DNA of 64,000 bases from Runella zeae DSM 19591 (lineage in GTDB: Bacteria > Bacteroidota > Bacteroidia > Cytophagales > Spirosomataceae). The position numbers and the translations under genes were made by a program. The notes under the pieces are model-generated. The model was not told the origin of the DNA and searched no databases. It saw nothing but the letters and a program-made list of their open reading frames with translations. The stretch is taken from assembly GCF_000423565.1 (NCBI RefSeq), contig NZ_AUIF01000046.1, positions 1 to 64,000 on the forward strand, read 5' to 3'. Of this stretch, positions 24,355-33,703 are shown in pieces (positions within the stretch are counted from its first letter, which is position 1; the number at the start of each line of letters is the position of its first letter).

Positions 24355-26511
24355 ATGAAATCCATTTCTACAGTACTTCTACTGTTTTTATTAAAGCAGT
24401 TTTGTTTCGGCCAAAGCAATGATTTTGTCACTATTAAACAGCGGATTGTCGGGGATTTGATGGCCGTCAAGGTCAGTGATCAAAGTGTCGAGACAATTAT
24501 GGCTAAGATAAACGACGACGGAAGTTTTCAGGGTATCAATTACACCGATCTTAGTCGTACAGCGAGTTTTCCGCACGGAGGTCATACGCGTGACTTGGTG
24601 GTTTTGGCAAAAGCCTACAAAACCCCTTCTTCCAAATTTTATAAAGACAATAAAGTAAAGGCACTGGTGGTCAAAGGATTAGAGTTTTGGGTCAAAAATG
24701 ACTTTGTAGGGGAAAATTGGCATGACAATCAAATCACTACTCCTACTAATCTTGGAAATTTGATGTTGGTGATAGGGGAGGAGCTACCCAAAGAACTCAT
24801 CGAAAAGGCCCAACCGATGATTGGGCGCGCCAACATGAGCGCTTCGGGGGCACGCCCTAGTGGGGATAGAATAGTGATTGCAGGAATTTTGGCTAAAAAC
24901 CTGATTTTTAGGGAGAATTATGAAGAATTTGATAAAATCATAAAAATCATCGAAGGCGAAATCAAGTTTTCGACCGGAGAGCGTGGAATGCAGCATGACT
25001 ATAGTTTTCATCATCGAGTAGATAGGGTCAACAACACCTCCTCCTATGGATACGGCAAATACGCCAATGCCTATGGCGAATGGTCGTATTATGTAGCAGG
25101 TACGCGCTACGCTTTTTCTAAAACTAAAATAAATCAATTGGTAGATTATTATCTTGATGGTATCTACAAACAAATGGTGTATGGCGTATATGAAGATATT
25201 AGTGTCAAAAACCGTAGTATTTCCCAAAAAGCAGCCTCTTTTCAACCTTATGGTACCCTCGAAATCGAACGGCTTTTTGTAAGTACAGATTACCGAAAAA
25301 AAGAGTTGGAAGAAATCATCAAGCTACGCAAAGGAGAAGCGCAACCTTCGACCTCTTTTGCGAAGTTTTTTTGGCAAACCGAACACTTTGTCTTCCAAAG
25401 ACCTCATTTTTATACGACGGTCAGAATGTTTTCGAGCCGGAATAGGAATATGGAAGAACCCTACAACGGCCCTGGCAAAACGACTCATCATCGGGCTGAT
25501 GGCACCAACTACCTGATGCTCAAAGGAGATGAATATCATAATATATGGGCGGTGTATGATTGGCAAAAAATATCGGGTACTACCATTCTTCAGAAAAAAC
25601 AACTTCCCAGCCCTGAAGAAATTCAGAAAGACGGACTTACTGATTTTGTGGGAGCTGTGACAGACGGGATGTATGGTGCCGTCGTGTTTGATTTTAAAAG
25701 TCCTCATGACGGGACTGAGGCCAAAAAATCATGGTTCTTTTTTGATGAAGAGTACGTCTGCTTGGGCACAGGTATCAAGGCCAAACCAAACTTGCCGGTG
25801 GTAACCACTCTCAATCAAACCCTGATGCGTAGTGAGGTGAAGATAGCTCAAAACGCAACGGTCAGCACGTTGCCCAAGGGGAATCGTACAGTTGAAAATG
25901 TAAAGTGGATTTTTCACGATAAAGTGGGGTATCTATTTCCAGAATCAGCGACTGTACAGGTTTCTAATCAGTCCGAAACAGGAAGGTGGTCTGATATCAC
26001 TGACCAAAAAAATATCAGCAAAGAACTCGTAAGTGAAGATGTATTTAAGGTGTGGTTTGACCACGGCTCTAAACCTACCAATGCTTCTTATCAGTATATC
26101 GTGGTGCCGGGTGTGACGGCGCAGCAGCTAGAGGCGAGTAGTAGTAGCAATCGGGGTATTGAAATTCTGGCAAATACTGCTGATTTACAGGCCGTCAAGC
26201 ATACTCAATTGAAAATAGTGCAATCTACTTTTTATAAAGCTGGAGAAATAGAAATAGAGAAAGGGCGTAAACTAAAAATGGATAGCCAAGGTATGGCATT
26301 GTTGAAGATGAAAGGTGAGCGGCTTCAAGAACTTACTGTAGCAGACCCTTCTCGTAAGCTTAGTCGTATGGTGGTGACCGTATCGGGTATTTACAAAAAC
26401 AAAGGAGAAGGTTTTATAGCGCTTCCTGATATTTCTCAAAACCAAACCATTTTTTTGATTGACCTGCCACAAGGCGTGTATCTTGGAAAAAGCCTGACAG
26501 TGAAGTTATAG
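24355..26511 (+). CDS. Secreted polysaccharide lyase, family PL8 (chondroitin/hyaluronan/xanthan lyase type)
   Basis: A signal peptide (about 1-20, ending CFGQ) is followed by the PL8 alpha-barrel: NWHDNQITTPTNLGNLMLV (about 121-139), ERGMQHDYSFHHR (about 209-221) and YGYGKYANAYGEW (231-243), which supply the catalytic Asn, His and Tyr, then VRMFSSRNRNMEEPYNGPG with the catalytic Arg and Glu. A beta-sandwich with HRADGTNYLMLKG follows. The enzyme breaks acidic polysaccharides by beta-elimination; substrate is uncertain. At 718 residues it is normal length. No SusC/SusD, sulfatase or glycuronyl hydrolase sits beside it. A terminator follows. Confidence 0.88.
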   Translation: MKSISTVLLLFLLKQFCFGQSNDFVTIKQRIVGDLMAVKVSDQSVETIMAKINDDGSFQGINYTDLSRTASFPHGGHTRDLVVLAKAYKTPSSKFYKDNKVKALVVKGLEFWVKNDFVGENWHDNQITTPTNLGNLMLVIGEELPKELIEKAQPMIGRANMSASGARPSGDRIVIAGILAKNLIFRENYEEFDKIIKIIEGEIKFSTGERGMQHDYSFHHRVDRVNNTSSYGYGKYANAYGEWSYYVAGTRYAFSKTKINQLVDYYLDGIYKQMVYGVYEDISVKNRSISQKAASFQPYGTLEIERLFVSTDYRKKELEEIIKLRKGEAQPSTSFAKFFWQTEHFVFQRPHFYTTVRMFSSRNRNMEEPYNGPGKTTHHRADGTNYLMLKGDEYHNIWAVYDWQKISGTTILQKKQLPSPEEIQKDGLTDFVGAVTDGMYGAVVFDFKSPHDGTEAKKSWFFFDEEYVCLGTGIKAKPNLPVVTTLNQTLMRSEVKIAQNATVSTLPKGNRTVENVKWIFHDKVGYLFPESATVQVSNQSETGRWSDITDQKNISKELVSEDVFKVWFDHGSKPTNASYQYIVVPGVTAQQLEASSSSNRGIEILANTADLQAVKHTQLKIVQSTFYKAGEIEIEKGRKLKMDSQGMALLKMKGERLQELTVADPSRKLSRMVVTVSGIYKNKGEGFIALPDISQNQTIFLIDLPQGVYLGKSLTVKL

Positions 26512-26539
26512 AGAAGTAAGATTACCTAACACCAACTCT

Positions 26540-26587
26540 AAAAAGCGAGAATTCCCAGCCAAAAACGTCGGGAGCTCTCGCTTTTTA
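26540..26587 (+). terminator. Terminator of the PL8 lyase gene
   Basis: AAAAAGCGAGA at 26540-26550 pairs with TCTCGCTTTTT at 26576-26586; an inner TCCC/GGGA pairing continues the stem. Confidence 0.8.
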
Positions 26588-26770
26588 ATTTACTGATGTC
26601 ATGAGCTTGAAATTATTTATAATTATTTCAAAAATAAATTGTACTTTATTTTTATTTTATATTTTATTTTTTTAAATTAAACGACAATCATAGAAGCAGG
26701 TCAACAGACCATGACTATGGAAAATAACAAGGGTAAGTTCACATTTATTTCATCTAAAACATCTAGATTT

Positions 26771-27313
26771 ATGAAAACTACGTTGTTTGCCCTGTTGATG
26801 ATTATCGGTGCTTTCAGTGCTTGTAAAGAGGCCGATAGTAAAAATACTTCCTCAATGACCAAAATTGATGAAGAACGTGAAACCAAAGCGATTATGCAAA
26901 CCATTGAAAACGAAACGGAGTGTTTCTTCAAGGGAGATTACAATTGCTGGAAAGAGAGTTTTGTTCATGCCAACTATGCTTTTCAAGTTTGGAGCAAAGA
27001 TGGTTATTTTGACCCCAAAATAGGCTGGAATGAGGTAGATGATAAGATAGGACGCTATATTGAGGACAATAAAATAGGAGTAGGGGGAAGCAACAATCCC
27101 AAGGTAATTCGAAAGGATATGATTGTGAAGTTTTTTGGCGACGATGTAGCGTATCTCATTTGGAATCAGTACAATAGCGACAAAAAAAAGACACACTATA
27201 CCCATAGTACCGAAACTCGAATCATGGAAAAGCAAGACGGTAAGTGGAAGATTGTAAACGTGACGGCCTTGTGGGACAGAAATCAGCCTATTCCCTTTGA
27301 TAGTTTACAGTGA
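26771..27313 (+). CDS. NTF2/SnoaL-like lipoprotein
   Basis: From the ATG at 26771 the protein has a short lipoprotein signal with lipobox FSAC at residues 15-18, then an NTF2-like cone fold: ETKAIMQTIENETECFFKGDYNCWKESFVH at the start and the closing strand YTHSTETRIMEKQDGKWKIVNVTA. Such domains bind small molecules; no ligand is known. An in-frame ATG at 26711 would bury the signal peptide and is unlikely. A foldback element begins two bases after its stop codon. Confidence 0.8.
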   Translation: MKTTLFALLMIIGAFSACKEADSKNTSSMTKIDEERETKAIMQTIENETECFFKGDYNCWKESFVHANYAFQVWSKDGYFDPKIGWNEVDDKIGRYIEDNKIGVGGSNNPKVIRKDMIVKFFGDDVAYLIWNQYNSDKKKTHYTHSTETRIMEKQDGKWKIVNVTALWDRNQPIPFDSLQ

Positions 27314-27315
27314 GG

Positions 27316-27544
27316 AGGCTGTCCAAAAAGTAACAGGTTACAAAATATTCTTTGGTTTCAACCTCACGGCAGCGGCCGACCGTCCCCTAAATCCCCCTCA
27401 CGGTACGCCGTCGCGGCCTTTCTGGAGAGGGGGACTTTGAAAGCCCTTCTCCTGCCAGGACAGGGCCGCCTGAGCGGAAGGGTTGGGATGAGGTTGAACA
27501 GACGCCGAAGATAATTTGGTGATACCAGACTTTTTGGACAGCCT
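27316..27544. mobile_element. 229 bp foldback element (MITE-like)
   Basis: Perfect 16 bp terminal inverted repeats AGGCTGTCCAAAAAGT (27316-27331) and ACTTTTTGGACAGCCT (27529-27544) bound it. A second inverted pair inside (TCAACCTCA with TGAGGTTGA) and CCCCCTC against GAGGGGG make it foldback DNA. Three GC-rich blocks interrupt it. It has no reading frame, so any movement would depend on a transposase supplied elsewhere. I see no clear target duplication. Confidence 0.7.
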
Positions 27545-27554
27545 AATTATCTAG

Positions 27555-28406
27555 CTAGGCTAGTTCTTGGGCCGTAGCGCGGTATTTGACCTCTACATTG
27601 TGTAACTCAATAAGAGGCTTTAAAAATTCTTCTAAGTAATTGATGTCAAGCTGACTAGCGGCATCACAGAGGGCTTCTGAAGGACAAGTGTGAGCTTCTA
27701 CAAACAAGCCATCTACTCCCGCTGCCACGCCTGCACGAGCAAGTACGGGCAGGTATTCTCTTGCGCCACCTTTGCTGTCTTTGGAAGGAATCCCGTATTT
27801 ACGGATAGCGTGTGTTACGTCAAATACTACCGGATACCCCGTTTTGTTCATATGATAAAAACTGCGAGGGTCTACGATAAGGTCGTTGTAGCCAAACGTA
27901 TAGCCGCGTTCGGTTAAGATGATTTGGTCGTTGCCACTATCTTCAATTTTTTTGACAGGGTGCTTCATGTTTTCGGGGGCCAAAAACTGTCCGTGTTTTA
28001 GGTTGACCACTTTGCCTGTCTTGGCGGCTGCTACCACAAGGGTAGTTTGCATACACAAATAGGCTGGAATCTGTAGCACGTCCACTACCTCGGCTACGGG
28101 GGCGCATTGGTCGGGATAATGAACATCCGTGAGTAGGGTAAAGCCGAATTGCTCTTTCACTTTTGCCAAAATTTTCATTCCAGCCTCAAGCCCTGGTCCC
28201 ATATAATAATCAAGACTGCTGCGATTGTCTTTCATGAATGAAGATTTATAAACAATCTTGATATTTAAGCGCTCTGAGATTTCTTTGAGACGCTCTGCTA
28301 CGGTCATCATGATTTTTTCGTCTTCAATGACACAAGGCCCCGAAATGAGAAACAACTCATCTGAACCACATTCAATATCGCCTACGCGAACGATTTTCTT
28401 TTGCAT
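27555..28406 (-). CDS. kdsA: 3-deoxy-8-phosphooctulonate synthase
   Basis: The 283-residue protein has the KDO8P synthase pattern: LISGPCVIEDE near the start, YKSSFMKDNRSS, LTDVHYP, LKHGQFLAPENMKHP, FDVTHAIRKYG and DGLFVEAHTCP. It condenses arabinose-5-phosphate with phosphoenolpyruvate for the Kdo of lipopolysaccharide inner core, placing the organism among Gram-negatives. It is the last gene of a minus-strand series. Confidence 0.96.
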   Translation of the reverse strand: MQKKIVRVGDIECGSDELFLISGPCVIEDEKIMMTVAERLKEISERLNIKIVYKSSFMKDNRSSLDYYMGPGLEAGMKILAKVKEQFGFTLLTDVHYPDQCAPVAEVVDVLQIPAYLCMQTTLVVAAAKTGKVVNLKHGQFLAPENMKHPVKKIEDSGNDQIILTERGYTFGYNDLIVDPRSFYHMNKTGYPVVFDVTHAIRKYGIPSKDSKGGAREYLPVLARAGVAAGVDGLFVEAHTCPSEALCDAASQLDINYLEEFLKPLIELHNVEVKYRATAQELA

Positions 28407-28485
28407 TGTATTTGGATATTTTGGACTACAAAGTTCGTTTTTTAGGCGTTAATACCGCCAATTTATCCCGAAAAATTATACCTCT

Positions 28486-29388
28486 CTACTGGTCTTCCCA
28501 TTTGGATTTGATGCCTACTTTTTCAAACAATTCCGACAAACTTAGCTGCGTTTGACGGATGTCTTGCCAATCTTTTAGGATCACTCCTAAGGTAGATTCA
28601 ACGAGTGATTGGTCGAGGTAGGTAATGTGCATTTCGGCCAATGCTTGTGCCCAATCCAGAGTTTCGGCAATGCCCGGCACTTTGTTGAGGCGTTGTTGGC
28701 GAAGTTGTTGCATAAAACCCGTGATTTGACGCGCCAAAGTAGCATCAATCTGCTCCACTTTAGATTTGACAATGGCCAGTTCCTTATCAAACGGCGGATA
28801 GTCAATCCACAGATACAAACATCTCCGTCGAAGTGCTTCTGACAATTCCCGCGTGCGGTTGCCAGTCAGAATGACGTAGGGAATATGAGTCGCTTTGATG
28901 GTGCCGATTTCGGGAATAGTGATTTGCCAATCCGACAGCATCTCTAGCAAAAAGCTTTCAAACTCTTCGTCGGCGCGATCTATTTCATCAATCAACAAGA
29001 CGGGCGCTTTTTCTTGAGTAATGGCTTGTAAAAGAGGACGTTTTAAGAGAAATTTTTCGCTAAATAAGGTTTGTTCAATAGTGGCGGCGGCTGTCTCATG
29101 GGTGGTACTTTCTGTCATTTTGAGATAAAGCAATTGATGTTGATAATTCCATTCATAGATAGAATGGTTGGCATCTAATCCTTCATAACATTGCAGCCGA
29201 ATCAAATTGGTACGGAGTGCTTCTGCCATCACTTTGGCTATCTCTGTTTTGCCGACACCTGCGGGCCCTTCGATAAGCAAAGGCTTGTGAAGCTGCATTG
29301 CCAAAAAAACGGACATCGCAATGTATTCGTCGGTGATGTAGCCACGATTAGCTAAAAGTGCTTGTACGGATGATAGGGTATGAGACAT
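28486..29388 (-). CDS. MoxR-type AAA+ ATPase
   Basis: Walker A is GPAGVGKTEIAKVMA at about residues 40-54 and Walker B is VLLIDEIDRADEEFESFLLEML; a sensor region GNRTRELSEALRRRCLYLWIDYP with arginine finger candidates follows. This is the CoxD-like MoxR subgroup, chaperone ATPases that usually act with a von Willebrand factor A protein encoded next door. No such partner is adjacent: kdsA follows and an amidohydrolase gene precedes it. Length is 300 residues. Confidence 0.9.
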   Translation of the reverse strand: MSHTLSSVQALLANRGYITDEYIAMSVFLAMQLHKPLLIEGPAGVGKTEIAKVMAEALRTNLIRLQCYEGLDANHSIYEWNYQHQLLYLKMTESTTHETAAATIEQTLFSEKFLLKRPLLQAITQEKAPVLLIDEIDRADEEFESFLLEMLSDWQITIPEIGTIKATHIPYVILTGNRTRELSEALRRRCLYLWIDYPPFDKELAIVKSKVEQIDATLARQITGFMQQLRQQRLNKVPGIAETLDWAQALAEMHITYLDQSLVESTLGVILKDWQDIRQTQLSLSELFEKVGIKSKWEDQ

Positions 29389-29429
29389 GACAAAAACTAT
29401 TGATAAATCCTATGAGGCTAAACAGACTC

Positions 29430-30563
29430 CTACTGCGGAAATTGGGACTTGTCGATACCCGGAATGATTCTCAAGGCATTTTTATAATATACTTTTTTGA
29501 GAATATCATCGGGTAAGCCCATGCCATACATACGCCAAAAGGCGTGGTATTTTTTATGATAAGGGAAATATTCATCCTCAGTTTCGAGCACTCTAAAGTA
29601 AGTGGCGTATTCGGATGGAACCCAACTATCTTTTCCAAACAAAATACGGTCTTGCCATTTTGTGAAAAACTTTTTGGAAGCCCGTGGTTGACGTCCTAAT
29701 TCGGCAATAACGGCTCCAATTTCGACATACATATTGGGGAATTTGGTCATGAGGCTATCGAGCTTTCGGAGGTCGTTGGGATACCACCCCATGTGGGCAT
29801 TGATGAAGGTAGTTTTGGGATGACGTGCAAACACCGCGTGCTGTTCACGAATAAGCGAATCAAAAGGTACCGGGTCGGTATCGGTACGTTTGCGACCTGC
29901 GTGGGTTTTGAGTTCAAGCCAGCGTTCGTTGTAGCGATCAAGTGGGTCCCAAAAAGACTTTGGATCAGCAGTATGAATAATGACTGGAATACCTAACTCT
30001 CCGCATTTGGCCCAAACAGGGTCGAGGCGAGGGTCACTTACGGCCACCCGTTTGCCATCGGTGTCTTTTATACCACTAAAACCAAGGCTTTTATAAACTT
30101 TCATGCCTACGGCGCCCGCTTTTACGTCATCTTCGATTTGTTTGGCGGCGCGCTGCCCCCATCCCGGCGAACCAATGCCTTTTAGTTCGGGATTGGTAAA
30201 GACCATAAAACGTTTTGGATAATTTTTACGGACATTGGCAATAGCACCCGTAATGGTAGCGGTGCCGTCTTCCCATTGTTGTGAAAAACCTCGACCACTC
30301 AAATTGACCATAATACCCATGTTGAGTTTGTCCATTTCACTGATAAGCTCACCCAGATTTTGGCTATCCATCCGATATTGATGATTATGAACATCAATAA
30401 AGGGGAATTTGGCCCGGGTCACTTTATGTTCTTCTACTTTTAGGGTAGATACAGGGTCATATTCCTCAAAACCAAGCGGCTGCGTAATGGGGCCATTTGA
30501 GAGATTTTGGCCACAAGCTGCTAAGGCAATCAGGCTGGCTAAAAAGGTAAGAGAATGTTTCAT
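29430..30563 (-). CDS. Amidohydrolase-2-family lipoprotein
   Basis: A lipoprotein signal with LAAC lipobox (about residues 14-17) precedes an amidohydrolase-related TIM barrel: FIDVHNHQYRMDS contains the HxH-like metal motif, IPVIIHTADPKS the next histidine, TFINAHMGWYPNDL and RILFGKDSWVPS the last acidic ligand. Members hydrolyse or decarboxylate ring compounds or lactones; the substrate is unknown. It lies directly upstream of the MoxR gene on the same strand. Confidence 0.85.
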   Translation of the reverse strand: MKHSLTFLASLIALAACGQNLSNGPITQPLGFEEYDPVSTLKVEEHKVTRAKFPFIDVHNHQYRMDSQNLGELISEMDKLNMGIMVNLSGRGFSQQWEDGTATITGAIANVRKNYPKRFMVFTNPELKGIGSPGWGQRAAKQIEDDVKAGAVGMKVYKSLGFSGIKDTDGKRVAVSDPRLDPVWAKCGELGIPVIIHTADPKSFWDPLDRYNERWLELKTHAGRKRTDTDPVPFDSLIREQHAVFARHPKTTFINAHMGWYPNDLRKLDSLMTKFPNMYVEIGAVIAELGRQPRASKKFFTKWQDRILFGKDSWVPSEYATYFRVLETEDEYFPYHKKYHAFWRMYGMGLPDDILKKVYYKNALRIIPGIDKSQFPQ

Positions 30564-30596
30564 GAGAATAGGTTAAAAGGTCAGACAATGAGGTAT

Positions 30597-31076
30597 TTAT
30601 TTGTAAATTAAAGCTACACAGTGAGCGGCGATTCCTTCTTTTCGTCCCACAAATCCGATATGCTCAGAGGTGGTAGCTTTGATAGATACATCCCCCACAT
30701 CTATCTGCATTACGCTCGATAGACATTCTTTCATTTGGGGAATGTGGGGATTGAGTTTTGGCTCCTGAAGTACTACTGTGACATCCACATTGCCTACTTC
30801 ATAGCCTGCTTCTCTAATCATTTCGATTACTTTAGAAAGCAAAATTTTGCTGTCAACTCCTTTCCATTGAGGGTCTTTGTCCGAAAAATGGTAGCCAATA
30901 TTACGCATATTGGCGGCTCCGAGGAGCGCATCACAAATGACATGGCAGACCACATCAGCATCCGAATGCCCCTTGGCACCGTGGGTATGTGGAATTTGGA
31001 TGCCCCCTAGCCAAAACGGACGACCTTCTTCGAGCTGATGCACGTCATAGCCAAGGCCAATTCTAAATTTATTCAT
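30597..31076 (-). CDS. ispF: 2-C-methyl-D-erythritol 2,4-cyclodiphosphate synthase
   Basis: The 159-residue protein has the IspF signatures GLGYDVHQLEEGRPFWLGG with the DxH zinc site, HSDADVVCHVICDALLGA, and the C-terminal SIKATTSEHIGFVGRKEGIAAH. It makes the cyclic diphosphate in the methylerythritol phosphate route to isoprenoids, showing the organism uses that pathway. It sits 42 bases after the M16 peptidase gene on the same strand. Confidence 0.97.
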   Translation of the reverse strand: MNKFRIGLGYDVHQLEEGRPFWLGGIQIPHTHGAKGHSDADVVCHVICDALLGAANMRNIGYHFSDKDPQWKGVDSKILLSKVIEMIREAGYEVGNVDVTVVLQEPKLNPHIPQMKECLSSVMQIDVGDVSIKATTSEHIGFVGRKEGIAAHCVALIYK

Positions 31077-31118
31077 GTTTTACAGAAAATCGGATTGCTA
31101 TTGTTTATATGGATTTGG

Positions 31119-32357
31119 CTAGGCCAATGCTCGGTAATACATCGTTGAGCAATTGGTCTCTTTTAAGATATTTTGTGCTTGCTGTTGGACATCTTCGGTT
31201 TGAATCGCCTGAATCTTCTCGGCTTCGTAGTTTACAAGTTCGGGGTTTCCGGCATTTGCGGCATAGGCTAAGTTCATGGCACGGTTGAGAAGTTCGACTT
31301 CAGAAAAAGCCAAGGTAGATTCCGCTTGGTTTTTTACTTTTGAGAGTTCTTCTTCAGCAAGTTTGGTTTCCACTAGCTCTTGCAGTATTTCTTTAACCGC
31401 CGCATCGGCTTCTTCAAGCGACACATTCGCATTGAGATTGCCTTGTATTACTATTAGTCCTGGGTCGATAGACGCGGTGTTGTAAGCATTGATGTTAGCA
31501 AAAAGTTTACGCTCTTTCAGCAGTTTTTGATATAAACGCGCCGATTTTCCTCGCCCCAAAATATCACACATAAGATCGGCGGTATAATAATTATCCTCAA
31601 ATCGGCCTGGCATATGATAGGCTTTATAGAGCGCATTGAGGGGTACTTTGGCTTCAGTTTCCAAAAATCGTGAAGCGGTTTGAAGTGGTTCTTGGGGCAA
31701 ATTTCTTACGTATTTAGGCCCGGCAGGGATGTTCCCAAACCATTTTTCGGCAAGGGCTTTGACTTGCGGCACTGTCACATCGCCTGCCACCACCAAAATG
31801 GCGTTGTTTGGGAGATAATATTTATAAAAAAAGTGCTTCACATCCTCCAAAGTAGCCTCTTCGATATGGCTAATTTCTTTGCCGATAGTAGCCCAGCGGT
31901 ACGGGTGCGTGGTGTAGGCTAAGGGGCGCAACTTCAACCATACGTCGCCGTAAGGTTGATTGAGGTACCGTTGCTTAAACTCCTCAACGACCACTTTTTG
32001 CTGTACCTCAAGTACTTTGGGGTCGAAAGAAAGACTCAACATTCGGTCAGATTCGAGCCAAAAGGCCGTTTCGAGATTGACAGAAGGAAGGGTAATATAA
32101 TAATTCGTAATGTCGGGAGAAGTGAAAGCGTTGTTTTCACCGCCTACTTTTTGAAGGGGTTCATCGTAAGAAGGAATGTGTTTTGACCCCCCAAACATGA
32201 GGTGCTCGAAAAGATGGGCAAATCCGGTTCGGTTTTCTTCTTCGTCACGAGAGCCTACATTGTACAAAATATTGACGGCTGCCATCGCGGTGGAGTGGTC
32301 TTCATGAACATATACTTCTAGGCCATTGTCAAGAATAAAGTGCTCGTAATGAATCAT
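31119..32357 (-). CDS. M16-family zinc peptidase
   Basis: The catalytic motif HLFEH is seen in TGFAHLFEHLMFGGS, with the downstream glutamate region VVVEEFKQRYLNQPYG. A second structurally related domain fills the C-terminal half, giving 412 residues, the usual single-chain bacterial type. No signal peptide is obvious, suggesting a cytoplasmic or processing-peptidase-like role. It is first in the minus-strand run followed by ispF. Confidence 0.92.
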   Translation of the reverse strand: MIHYEHFILDNGLEVYVHEDHSTAMAAVNILYNVGSRDEEENRTGFAHLFEHLMFGGSKHIPSYDEPLQKVGGENNAFTSPDITNYYITLPSVNLETAFWLESDRMLSLSFDPKVLEVQQKVVVEEFKQRYLNQPYGDVWLKLRPLAYTTHPYRWATIGKEISHIEEATLEDVKHFFYKYYLPNNAILVVAGDVTVPQVKALAEKWFGNIPAGPKYVRNLPQEPLQTASRFLETEAKVPLNALYKAYHMPGRFEDNYYTADLMCDILGRGKSARLYQKLLKERKLFANINAYNTASIDPGLIVIQGNLNANVSLEEADAAVKEILQELVETKLAEEELSKVKNQAESTLAFSEVELLNRAMNLAYAANAGNPELVNYEAEKIQAIQTEDVQQQAQNILKETNCSTMYYRALA

Positions 32358-32591
32358 ATAGGTTGGTCAGTGAATTTGAATCTCAATCAAAAAGAGTGAA
32401 AATACCTCAAAATTGATTTTGATTACAGGGGTAAGTCATTGTTAGGATTGTAAAAAAAAGCTATTTATTAAACTCTTTACTGTTTTTTTAACGTTAAGAA
32501 CAAAGCTAAAGGTTTCAACCTGAATGCCCAAAAAATTGCAGAATACAGTCTATTTACTTTTTTAGATTACTAGTATTGACAGCCTGAATCC

Positions 32592-33698
32592 ATGAGAAAA
32601 TTTTTGTTATTTGTTTTGTTTTGTACACCATTTATTTCAAAATCTCAAGTTTTATATGATGCTCCTACGCAGGAGATAGTCTTGAAGGCGATAGATCATA
32701 TCTATGATTTTGAGTTTGCAGAAGCCGAGCCTTTGATGAAACAAATCAGGGCTAAGTATCCCAATCATCCCCTTAATTCTCTCCTGAAAGCACTTCAGCT
32801 ACAGTGGCAATACTTGCCCGTAAAAGATAATAAAACCATGAGTGCGCAGTATTTGGCGCTTCTTCAAGATTGTATCAATAAAGCCAAAGCGCTTGAAAAA
32901 GATGAGAAGACGCGCCCCGAAGCGGCTTTTTTTTCGATGGCAGGGCATGGGTATATCGCTCTGGTGCACAACTACAACGATGATAAAATGAAAGCCGCCG
33001 CCGAAGGCAAAAAAGCCTATAACTATGTGATGGAAGGCTTTAAATACATGGAGCGCAATCCTGAGTTTTATTTTTCCTCAGGTCTCTATAATTATTATGT
33101 GATACGCTATCCAGAAGACCATCCAATTGTGAAACCTTTGGTACTTTTTTTTAAAGACGGAAACAAAGAAGAAGGCCTTCGACAAATGGATGTAGCAGCT
33201 CGTAAAGGGATGTTTACCCGCACAGAATCGGCCTATTATCTTGCCCGTATTTTGTTAAAACATGAACTTCGCTATGAAAAAGCCAATCAATATTTGACTT
33301 CTTTGACCCATAAATATCCCAAAAACCCCATTTTTTTGATGAAACAAACAGAGTCTTTATTGCTTTTGGGCAAGTACGAACAAGCGGAGGATTTGTTGGA
33401 GCGTTTCAAGAAGTATAATACCCACTTCTTCCCGATTGCTTGGCATACTTTTGAGGGACTCTTGCAAGAAAAACACCTTAAAAACGATGCGGAAGCTACT
33501 AAATCTTATATGGCAGCTCTTCGGCAACCTTTTGATAGTGAATATACAAAAGAGTATCATGCTTTTTCGTATATAGGGCTTGGACGCATAGCAGCTCGCT
33601 CCGGCGATCGCCGTAAAGCAATTGCCTATTATAAAAAAGCAGAAGAACTAGCCGAGTACAAAGGGCTGATGAAAGAAATAAAAACGTATTTGAAATAA
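32592..33698 (+). CDS. Secreted tetratricopeptide-repeat protein
   Basis: A signal peptide (about 1-19, ending ISKSQ) precedes about 350 residues of helical repeats, clearest at the C-terminus (AFSYIGLGRIAARSGDRRKAIAYYKKAEEL) and at YEKANQYLTSLTHKYPKNPIFLM. TPR proteins act as protein-binding scaffolds; partners are unknown. It is convergent with the gluconokinase gene, ending five bases from its stop. Confidence 0.82.
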   Translation: MRKFLLFVLFCTPFISKSQVLYDAPTQEIVLKAIDHIYDFEFAEAEPLMKQIRAKYPNHPLNSLLKALQLQWQYLPVKDNKTMSAQYLALLQDCINKAKALEKDEKTRPEAAFFSMAGHGYIALVHNYNDDKMKAAAEGKKAYNYVMEGFKYMERNPEFYFSSGLYNYYVIRYPEDHPIVKPLVLFFKDGNKEEGLRQMDVAARKGMFTRTESAYYLARILLKHELRYEKANQYLTSLTHKYPKNPIFLMKQTESLLLLGKYEQAEDLLERFKKYNTHFFPIAWHTFEGLLQEKHLKNDAEATKSYMAALRQPFDSEYTKEYHAFSYIGLGRIAARSGDRRKAIAYYKKAEELAEYKGLMKEIKTYLK

Positions 33699-33703
33699 AA
33701 GGC

